Shown one piece after another: positions 1 to 5,132 of a DNA stretch of 5,132 nt; position 1 is the first letter of the stretch, and each line of letters opens with the position of its first letter. Below the pieces are notes generated by a model. The model saw only the letters and a program-made list of their open reading frames with translations. It was not told the DNA's origin and did no database searches. Made by a program: the position numbers and the translations under genes. Source of the stretch: Methylomonas sp. (lineage in GTDB: Bacteria; Pseudomonadota; Gammaproteobacteria; Methylococcales; Methylomonadaceae); the NCBI GenBank assembly GCA_026990815.1, contig JALXCS010000219.1, positions 1 through 5,132 on the forward strand, written 5' to 3'.

Positions 1-2
1 AT

Positions 3-1493
3 CAAGCTGACGTTGTGGTAATTCCTAATAGCCTTGATTCCTTCAGTATCTGTAAATCTGCAAATCGGACTGTTCTCGCATTATCGAATAGCGTCCCTGT
101 CGTGGCAACTGCAACTCCTGCCCTAGAGGCACTTCGGGAATGTATTATTCTAGATGATTTTGAAGATGGCTTAAGGCGTTATTTAACTGACGCTAAGTTA
201 GCAAAACAACATGTAAAAAGAGGAAAGCAGCAAATAGAGCAACTATATGGACAAAAAGCCATTAATAATTTATGGCAGAAAGTGATTGATGATGTTCTTG
301 ATGGCCGTAAAACCCATAAATCTTCATCTAGTCATGACCCAGAAATAATTATTGCTGTTCATCTTCCGCAGGATATTGCTTTAGTTCGTCCCATCATTGA
401 AGAATGCCTTAATCAAAGTTTATCTTGTGCTGTTTGGACCAATCTCTCGGCCATTAAGCGATGGCCTTTTTTGTTGAGTGGGATTAGAAATTTAGGGGTT
501 AGTTGGAAAATACTTTTGGACGATTTTAATGAAAGTGAGGGAAATTTATTTCCAGATTCAATCTATGCTTTTCTATCGGCTTCCGAAACTAATCTCAATC
601 CGCATAGATTCACACATAAATTAACTAAAATCGCAAACAGTCAGGGTCTATACACAGCCACAATGCAGCATGGTTATGAGAATGTCGGCCTTACTTATCA
701 TGATGATGTGCATGATATAACAAGGGTGCATTTTGCATCTCGTCATATCTATATTTGGGGTGGATTGGATACATTACATCCCAAAATTTCAAACGAGACG
801 CGAAAAAAGTGTATATCTGTCGGATGTCCAAAGCCAAAGAATGTGGAGGCAATGGTGCTACCTAATTATTTTTCCAAGAGAAAAATAATTATTGGAATTT
901 TTGAAAATTTACATTGGCATCGTTATTCGGATGAATACAGAGACTTTTTTTTGGAAGGTGTTAGCTATATCGCAAGTTTGTTTCCGGCTATTGTTTTTTT
1001 GGTTAAACCACATAATGCCGGAATGTGGTTAACAGTCAGGCATCAAGGTAAAAAACCTGAGTTAAACAATATAATTATTGCTGATCCACAAGATCAGCAG
1101 TGGGCTAATATTTCTGCCGAACAATTGTTTGCCCATTTGGCGGCAGTAATAACCACTCCGTCGACAGTCGCTTTAGATGCAGCAAGGTTGGGTCTTCCCG
1201 TTGCGCTGGTTAACCAAGGGCTTGATTTGAATAACTATTCACCATTACCTCTAATCCAAACGATTAAAGACTGGAAAGGTTTTGTCAGTCAGGTAGTAAA
1301 TAGCCATGAAGATCATTTTTTACATTATTTCAAACAGGTAATTAGTATCCGTAATAAATTTTCATTAGGAGAAAAATCCCATCAGTTCATCAACAGAGTT
1401 TTATTTCCAGGAGAGGATGCCGCAAGTAGGATAATTAATGATATTAAAGCTAGTCAAGTAAGCTTTAAACAGGAAAATAAACATGTTGCGTAA
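3..1493 (+). CDS. Partial (5'-truncated) two-domain glycosyltransferase: GT4-like C-terminal half fused to a TagF/CDP-glycerol phosphotransferase-like domain
   Basis: The frame is open to the left edge. The GTG at 15 falls inside a Rossmann strand (reads ADVVVIPNS), so it is not the true start and the N-terminus lies upstream. Codons from 3 to about 290 read like the C-terminal donor-binding half of a GT4 glycosyltransferase: KSANR followed by VPVVAT, then a helical tail. After a Ser-rich linker (about 312-335) comes a second GT-B-like domain with the landmarks of CDP-glycerol:poly(glycerophosphate) glycerophosphotransferases: MQHGYENVG (from 663; compare the family's HG motif), KPHN (1005-1016; compare KPHP) and TPSTVALDAARLGLPVALV (from 1155; compare the family's SS...D...GKP pattern). 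It probably acts in the cytoplasm on a growing surface glycan. Whether the second domain transfers glycerol phosphate, another polyol phosphate or a sugar cannot be told. No signal peptide or membrane segment is visible in this part. The end overlaps the epimerase start by 11 bases. The family call is fairly safe; the substrate is unknown. Confidence 0.75.
   Translation, partial: QADVVVIPNSLDSFSICKSANRTVLALSNSVPVVATATPALEALRECIILDDFEDGLRRYLTDAKLAKQHVKRGKQQIEQLYGQKAINNLWQKVIDDVLDGRKTHKSSSSHDPEIIIAVHLPQDIALVRPIIEECLNQSLSCAVWTNLSAIKRWPFLLSGIRNLGVSWKILLDDFNESEGNLFPDSIYAFLSASETNLNPHRFTHKLTKIANSQGLYTATMQHGYENVGLTYHDDVHDITRVHFASRHIYIWGGLDTLHPKISNETRKKCISVGCPKPKNVEAMVLPNYFSKRKIIIGIFENLHWHRYSDEYRDFFLEGVSYIASLFPAIVFLVKPHNAGMWLTVRHQGKKPELNNIIIADPQDQQWANISAEQLFAHLAAVITTPSTVALDAARLGLPVALVNQGLDLNNYSPLPLIQTIKDWKGFVSQVVNSHEDHFLHYFKQVISIRNKFSLGEKSHQFINRVLFPGEDAASRIINDIKASQVSFKQENKHVA
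1471..1474 (+). promoter_or_regulatory. Ribosome binding site of the epimerase gene
   Basis: AGGA lies 8 bases before the ATG at 1483, inside the last codons of the upstream glycosyltransferase gene. It supports the ATG at 1483 as the start and suggests that the two genes are translationally coupled. Confidence 0.6.
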
Positions 1494-2571
1494 TATTTTT
1501 ATTACTGGTGGTGCGGGCTTTATTGGGTCACGCTTGGTTTTTGCTTTATTGAAAAATGAACCCAATTCTCGAATATGGGTGCTTGACAATCTTCATCCAC
1601 AAGTTCATGGAGAAAATGCAAAACCTCCGTTTTTCCCCAATGAAGTTATTTTTATTGAGGGAGATATTACTGACAAATATTTTTTAAAAAAGGTTGTGGC
1701 CCAGGCTCGGCCTGAGCTTGTATTTCACTTGGCAGCAGAGACTGGCACAGGGCAGTCATATGGTGAAGTTTCGCGCTATTGTGATGTAAATGTAATGGGT
1801 ACTGCAAACCTTATAGAAAGCATTCGAGAAGAAGGAGGGGGAGTTACGAAGAAAATTGTACTTTCTGCTTCTCGAGCTATATATGGAGAAGGGGCTTATA
1901 GGGATAAGTGTGGGAAAATATTTACTGGGTTACCCAGAACGACAGAGTTTATGGCAAAAGGCGATTTTTCTGTCCCGTTACCTGATGATGCACAACATCC
2001 TGTTAGCCCGCATCCAAGTAATACTTCTTTGGCCCCTGCTCCAGCATCGATTTATGCGTCTACAAAATTAATGCAGGAGTTATTATTAAAACAATCAGGT
2101 GAAGGATGTACCTGGAATACCACTATTTTACGTTTTCAAAATGTCTACGGACCAGGACAATCATTACTTAATCCATATACCGGAGTGTTATCAATTTTTG
2201 CCAAACAATTACTGGAAGGAAAAAAGTTAGATATATACGAAGATGGTTTAATTGCCAGGGATTTTGTCTATGTGGATGATGTGGTAAATTCGTTGGTTAA
2301 AGCAGGCCAAGCTGATTTGAATCGTGGCGCCACGATGGATATAGGCTCGGGCAAAGCAGTTACGATTTTAGAAGTAGCTCGTTTGCTAATGAAATTTTTA
2401 GAATGCTCTGATGAAAGCTACACAATTACTGGCCAATTTAGAGCAGGTGATATTAGGCATGCTTGTGCTGATATTAGTGCGGCAGCTCAAAATCTTGATT
2501 GGCGCCCACAAATAGATCTTGAAACAGGGATAGCACAGTTATCAAATTGGGCTCGAACCGAGTTTAAGTAA
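1483..2571 (+). CDS. NAD-dependent epimerase/dehydratase, probable dTDP-L-rhamnose 4-epimerase
   Basis: This 362-residue extended SDR is full length for the family. The N-terminal NAD-binding motif is GGAGFIGS (9-16), followed by LDNLHPQVHG (34-43) and the nucleotide-binding HLAAETGTGQS (82-92). The catalytic set is Ser in LSAS (127-130) and Tyr191/Lys195 in YASTK. RFQNVYGPGQS (217-227) and GDIRH (322-326) belong to the substrate-binding half. About 50 residues between the YGEG motif (134-137) and the catalytic Tyr, with a Cys at 143, and the DNLHPQVHG stretch are features I associate with WbiB-type dTDP-L-rhamnose 4-epimerases, which make dTDP-6-deoxy-L-talose. A UDP-hexose 4-epimerase of the same fold is the main alternative. 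The protein should be cytoplasmic and feed the neighbouring glycosyltransferases. The start is ATG 1483, with AGGA 8 bases upstream; it overlaps the previous gene by 11 bases. The SDR family is certain; the substrate is probable. Confidence 0.85.
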   Translation: MLRNIFITGGAGFIGSRLVFALLKNEPNSRIWVLDNLHPQVHGENAKPPFFPNEVIFIEGDITDKYFLKKVVAQARPELVFHLAAETGTGQSYGEVSRYCDVNVMGTANLIESIREEGGGVTKKIVLSASRAIYGEGAYRDKCGKIFTGLPRTTEFMAKGDFSVPLPDDAQHPVSPHPSNTSLAPAPASIYASTKLMQELLLKQSGEGCTWNTTILRFQNVYGPGQSLLNPYTGVLSIFAKQLLEGKKLDIYEDGLIARDFVYVDDVVNSLVKAGQADLNRGATMDIGSGKAVTILEVARLLMKFLECSDESYTITGQFRAGDIRHACADISAAAQNLDWRPQIDLETGIAQLSNWARTEFK

Positions 2572-2587
2572 AATAAATTTGAAAAAA

Positions 2588-2595
2588 AGAGGTGA
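2588..2595 (+). promoter_or_regulatory. Strong Shine-Dalgarno site that fixes the GT8 gene start
   Basis: AGAGGTGA matches the 3' end of 16S rRNA closely and ends 5 bases before the ATG at 2601. An in-frame GTG at 2592 lies inside this site, so it cannot be the start; the ATG at 2601 is chosen instead. This is the strongest ribosome binding site in the window. Confidence 0.75.
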
Positions 2596-2600
2596 AAGTC

Positions 2601-3545
2601 ATGTCAAATGAAGAAACCATACGTGTCTATGTTGGAACTGACAGATCGCAAATGTTAGCTGTACCTGTTTTGGAACACTCAATCAAGCGCCATACTTCTG
2701 CAAAAGTGGAAGTGATACCAATGTTGGATTTGCCAGTTCCAACTCCTAAAGACCCACGGAATGGCCAGAGAACAGGGTTTTCATATAGTCGCTTCTGTAT
2801 TCCCAAACTGGCGGGTTATAAAGGTAAAGCAATTTATATGGATGCAGATATGCTTGTGTTTAAAGATATTCGAGAACTCTGGAATATTCCATTTGATGGC
2901 GCAAAGGTTATTATTCAAGAAGAAGTGAAATTTGAAGAAGTAACGACTCAAAAGATAGGAGCTCCCAAGAAAAGAAAGAAGCAATGCGCTGTCATGCTGC
3001 TTGACTGTAGTAACCTTGATTGGGATATTGAAAATATAGTTGATGATTTTGATGCGGAGAAATATGGATATGAAGATTTGATGTATGACCTATGCATTCT
3101 GGATGAATCCGAAGTTAAATATGGAGTGCCATTTGAATGGAATAGTTTGGAATACTATGACTCTGACACTTGCTTGCTTCACTATACAGATGTTTATACT
3201 CAGCCATGGGGAGAATGTGGGAACAAATTAGCATATCTTTGGTTTGAGGAAGTGCGGTTAATGCTAAAAAAAGGTGTGCTCGATGAGGCCACAATTCAAA
3301 AGGAGATCGAGCTTGGTTATTTTAGACCTTCTTTAATACGAGATATCAAATTTAGGCACTTGATTCCTTCTTTTTTACATGGTTTTTTTGATAAAAAAAA
3401 TGCTGCACTTGATAAGTTGTCAGGTTATGTGAAGCATAAAGCAGTTTATGAAGCTAAACGTGCTCGCAAAAAAGCAATAAAGGAATATGAAGAAAAAATG
3501 AAACTTCAGCAAGCAGCAACTCTAGAAAACAGTATTAAAGCGTGA
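2601..3545 (+). CDS. GT8-family glycosyltransferase with a basic helical C-terminal tail
   Basis: This 314-residue protein has a GT-A fold of the GT8 type (glycogenin / LPS galactosyltransferase-like). It opens with a Rossmann strand, IRVYVGTDRSQ (7-17). YSRFCIPKL (62-70) is the usual helix before the metal site, and YMDADMLVF (79-87) carries the DxD metal-binding motif (Asp81, Asp83). HYTD (194-197) followed by QPW (201-203) matches the family's late metal-binding His and H-x(n)-K/QPW motif. The retaining transfer of a hexose from a nucleotide sugar is expected, but donor and acceptor are unknown. Residues from about 262 to 310 form a Lys/Glu/Ala-rich, helix-prone tail with many basic residues, which may bind the membrane surface or a partner. 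There is no signal peptide. It follows the epimerase by 29 bases with its own strong ribosome site, and its stop overlaps the start of the next gene by 4 bases. Confidence 0.85.
   Translation: MSNEETIRVYVGTDRSQMLAVPVLEHSIKRHTSAKVEVIPMLDLPVPTPKDPRNGQRTGFSYSRFCIPKLAGYKGKAIYMDADMLVFKDIRELWNIPFDGAKVIIQEEVKFEEVTTQKIGAPKKRKKQCAVMLLDCSNLDWDIENIVDDFDAEKYGYEDLMYDLCILDESEVKYGVPFEWNSLEYYDSDTCLLHYTDVYTQPWGECGNKLAYLWFEEVRLMLKKGVLDEATIQKEIELGYFRPSLIRDIKFRHLIPSFLHGFFDKKNAALDKLSGYVKHKAVYEAKRARKKAIKEYEEKMKLQQAATLENSIKA
3542..3545 (+). promoter_or_regulatory. GTGA start/stop overlap, translational coupling
   Basis: The GTG start of the GT4-like gene and the TGA stop of the GT8 gene share the four bases GTGA. 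With no good Shine-Dalgarno sequence upstream (only AAAG close by), re-initiation by the ribosome that finishes the GT8 gene is the likely way this gene is translated. That would keep the two transferases at linked levels. Confidence 0.6.
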
Positions 3546-4681
3546 AGCATCTTTCCAGCAACTTTCTAAATAGAATGATAGGTGGTCAGGCGGACAAAGA
3601 ATTTGAAATTTTCTTAAGCGGTAATCGCGATGGATTAAATGTACTCATTTTTACTGAATACATAAATGCAACTTACTTCATTAGTTTTGATATACCATTG
3701 AGGCGCTTGCATGCGAAGGGAGAAATTAATATAGCTGTTGTTTCGCAAAAATTTGTTTCAGATGACAAGAGGGGAAGTTGTCAGGGTCGTTGGGTGGAGT
3801 TATTTCAACCGAATGTAGTTGTAATGACTCGCTATGGACATGAATCTGGAATAGAAATTCTTAATTATTTTCAATCATTAAATGTGCCAGTCATTTATCA
3901 TATTGATGATGATTTACTTGAAATACCAGTTTCATTAGGAGCTGAAATTCAGAAAAGACAAGGGGCGGAAGGAGTTATAGAAACCCGTCGATATCTGATG
4001 CAGCATGCAGACATGATTTATGCTTCGACAGGCTATCTTTCAGCATCACTTCAAAAAAGGTTTCCTAAGCAAAAAATAGTTCATGGTATTTATGCACCCT
4101 ATATGGGGGATGTCATTGGAGAAGTAACTTCAGATGATAGATTTCAGTATCAGATAATTGGTTATATGGGCTCAAAAGGTCACCAGAAAGATTTGGAACT
4201 TGTAGTTCCAGCACTTGAGCGCTTGTTGGATGAGCGCTCAGACCTTCGATTTGAAGTTTTTGGCACGATACGTATGCCTGTTCAACTAGAAAGGTTTGGA
4301 CCGAGAGTCAAAAGTCGTTCAGTGCAAAAGTCATATCTTGAATTTTTAAAAACGCTAAGTAGTCTTGGGTGGACTGTTGGGGTTGCACCACTTGCTGATG
4401 AACCTTTTAATCGCTGCAAAGCTCCGACAAAGTTCGTAGAATATACTGCTTGTGGTATTCCAGTTATTGCATCAGATTTCCCGGTGTATTCTGATGTCAT
4501 TCCACAGAACGGTGGTGTTCTTGTTATGGATGATTGGTATGCCGCTATTTCATGCTTCTTGGATGACCCTAAAACTCGAAAACAAGCACTTGCCATTTCT
4601 CAACGTAAATGTGCCAATGTATTTGCATTATCTGTACTGGAGCGGCAATTGAGACATGTCTTTTCCGAAGTCAAGAGATGA
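3542..4681 (+). CDS. GT4-like (group 1) glycosyltransferase
   Basis: This 379-residue protein has a GT-B fold. The N-terminal half contains VLIFTEY (34-40) and HIDDDLLEIP (120-129), an acidic motif common in O-antigen-type glycosyltransferases related to rhamnosyltransferases. The C-terminal half starts with IGYMGSKGHQKDLELV (206-221), the usual opening strand and Gly-rich loop of the donor domain. It ends with CKAPTKFVEYTACGIPVIAS (292-311), which holds the conserved Glu300 and the GIPVIAS turn that bind the nucleotide sugar. It should be cytoplasmic or membrane-peripheral. The start is GTG 3542 in a GTGA overlap with the GT8 stop. No clear Shine-Dalgarno site precedes it, so translation probably depends on the upstream gene. 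An ATG at codon 12 is the alternative start but has no better ribosome site. The sugar transferred cannot be named; a rhamnose or 6-deoxytalose transfer would fit the epimerase. Confidence 0.8.
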   Translation: MKHLSSNFLNRMIGGQADKEFEIFLSGNRDGLNVLIFTEYINATYFISFDIPLRRLHAKGEINIAVVSQKFVSDDKRGSCQGRWVELFQPNVVVMTRYGHESGIEILNYFQSLNVPVIYHIDDDLLEIPVSLGAEIQKRQGAEGVIETRRYLMQHADMIYASTGYLSASLQKRFPKQKIVHGIYAPYMGDVIGEVTSDDRFQYQIIGYMGSKGHQKDLELVVPALERLLDERSDLRFEVFGTIRMPVQLERFGPRVKSRSVQKSYLEFLKTLSSLGWTVGVAPLADEPFNRCKAPTKFVEYTACGIPVIASDFPVYSDVIPQNGGVLVMDDWYAAISCFLDDPKTRKQALAISQRKCANVFALSVLERQLRHVFSEVKR

Positions 4682-4730
4682 TTATAAAATTTAGCAGTGA
4701 ATAAATTGATTCGCGAATTTAACTCTTAAG
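4682..4730 (+). other. Short intergenic gap with a 10-base palindrome
   Basis: This 49-base AT-rich gap separates the GT4-like gene from the acyltransferase gene. It contains the perfect palindrome ATTCGCGAAT at 4709-4718. The palindrome has no loop and no T-run after it, so it does not look like a rho-independent terminator. I see no clear -35/-10 pair, and no strong ribosome binding site precedes the ATG at 4731. The palindrome may be chance or a weak protein-binding site. Confidence 0.3.
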
Positions 4731-5132
4731 ATGTTATTTAATTCTCCCGAATATTTTTTATTACTTGGTATGGCCGCCTCTCTTTATTGGGTGCTGCCAT
4801 CTATCAATGCAAGAATGCTAGTGCTATTTCTGTCAAGTGCAGTGTTTTACATAAGTTGGAGTTTAGAATATTACTTTGTTCTGCTGGGTGTTTTAATATT
4901 TGTCTGGCTTGTTTCAATACTTTTCTTGGAAAAAAAGGACAAACGATGGTTGATTATAACCATAATTGTGCTGCTTGGAATGCTCTCTTATTATAAATAT
5001 GCAAATTTCTTCATAGATAACATTAATGTATTATTTGCTAATGGAAGCGGTTTAACCGCTCTACACATAATTTTGCCGCTTGGAATTTCGTTTTATATTT
5101 TCCAGATACTAGCATATTGCATTGATGTATAT
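4731..5132 (+). CDS. Partial (3'-truncated) MBOAT-family O-acyltransferase, AlgI-like
   Basis: The frame is open from ATG 4731 to the right edge and gives 134 residues of a protein that should reach roughly 450-500. The start MLFNSPEYFL is the typical opening of AlgI-type MBOAT proteins. Hydrophobic segments at about 7-23, 29-45, 46-66, 72-88 and 110-130 are membrane spans, with a charged loop EKKDKR (67-72) between them. YKYANFF (88-94) and LPLGISFYIFQ (115-125) followed by IDVY (131-134) are hallmark MBOAT motifs. The catalytic His lies further on and is not seen. AlgI-type proteins move acetyl groups across the inner membrane to modify exported polysaccharide, usually with a periplasmic SGNH/AlgJ-like partner. 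It follows the glycosyltransferase by 49 bases on the same strand. A stop at 4707-4709 in this frame, with no start codon after it until 4731, makes ATG 4731 the first possible start. The family is confident; the acceptor is unknown. Confidence 0.88.
   Translation, partial: MLFNSPEYFLLLGMAASLYWVLPSINARMLVLFLSSAVFYISWSLEYYFVLLGVLIFVWLVSILFLEKKDKRWLIITIIVLLGMLSYYKYANFFIDNINVLFANGSGLTALHIILPLGISFYIFQILAYCIDVY

Noticed and set aside
945..1000. T8 (945-952) and T7 (994-1000) runs considered as phase-variation tracts
   Set aside because: They are short and typical of AT-rich coding DNA with TTT Phe codons; nothing points to switching.
1401..1589. Open frame on the - strand across the junction of the first two genes
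   Set aside because: It lies antisense to two well-supported coding regions; its translation shows no recognisable domain.
1856..2071. 71-codon + strand frame inside the epimerase gene
   Set aside because: It is out of frame with the epimerase, whose motifs continue through this stretch; it has no motif of its own.
2781..2984. - strand frame opposite the GT8 gene
   Set aside because: It is antisense to the segment coding for the DxD motif; the Phe/Ile-rich product reflects the complement of AT-rich coding sequence.
3383..3400. T7-GAT-A8 inverted repeat considered as a terminator
   Set aside because: It lies within the GT8 coding region, has only A-T pairs in its stem and lacks a G-C stem followed by a T-run.
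4282..4652. Open frames on both strands within the GT4-like gene (4282-4596 - and 4452-4652 +)
   Set aside because: Both overlap the donor-binding region of a clear GT4-like protein and show no domain of their own.
4787..4996. + strand frame of 69 codons near the right end
   Set aside because: It is out of frame with the MBOAT reading from 4731, which carries family motifs and runs open to the edge; the Cys-rich product is a shadow.

Overview
The window is a stretch of a surface-polysaccharide (O-antigen, capsule or exopolysaccharide) biosynthesis locus. All five genes lie on the + strand and are tightly packed or overlapping, so they look like one transcription unit entered mid-operon and left mid-operon. 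The first gene is cut by the left edge and the last by the right edge. The DNA is AT-rich throughout, as such loci often are. An extended-SDR nucleotide-sugar epimerase, three glycosyltransferase-type proteins and an AlgI-like membrane O-acyltransferase, with strong Shine-Dalgarno sites, fit a Gram-negative bacterium. A proteobacterium is my best guess, but the sequence does not fix the taxon.

Layout, left to right. (1) 3-1493: the C-terminal half of a GT4-like glycosyltransferase fused to a second GT-B-type domain resembling CDP-glycerol glycerophosphotransferases (TagF-like). (2) 1483-2571: an NAD-dependent epimerase most like dTDP-L-rhamnose 4-epimerase, overlapping gene 1 by 11 bases. (3) 2601-3545: a GT8-family glycosyltransferase with a basic helical tail; a strong ribosome binding site fixes its start. 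(4) 3542-4681: a GT4-like glycosyltransferase with a GTG start in a 4-base GTGA overlap with gene 3. (5) 4731-5132: the N-terminal 134 residues of an MBOAT (AlgI/DltB-type) O-acyltransferase, running off the right edge.

A plausible joint role: the epimerase supplies a rare deoxysugar nucleotide (dTDP-6-deoxy-L-talose from dTDP-L-rhamnose), the cytoplasmic glycosyltransferases build a repeat unit or core extension, the TagF-like domain adds a further sugar or polyol-phosphate group, and the MBOAT protein helps O-acetylate the glycan across the membrane. Motifs support the protein families well. The specific substrates are inference.

I see no RNA gene, mobile element, CRISPR array, convincing promoter or rho-independent terminator. 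The only non-coding gaps are 29 bases (2572-2600) and 49 bases (4682-4730). Nothing here convincingly marks a new system; the most unusual items are the fused first protein and the epimerase plus acyltransferase pairing.
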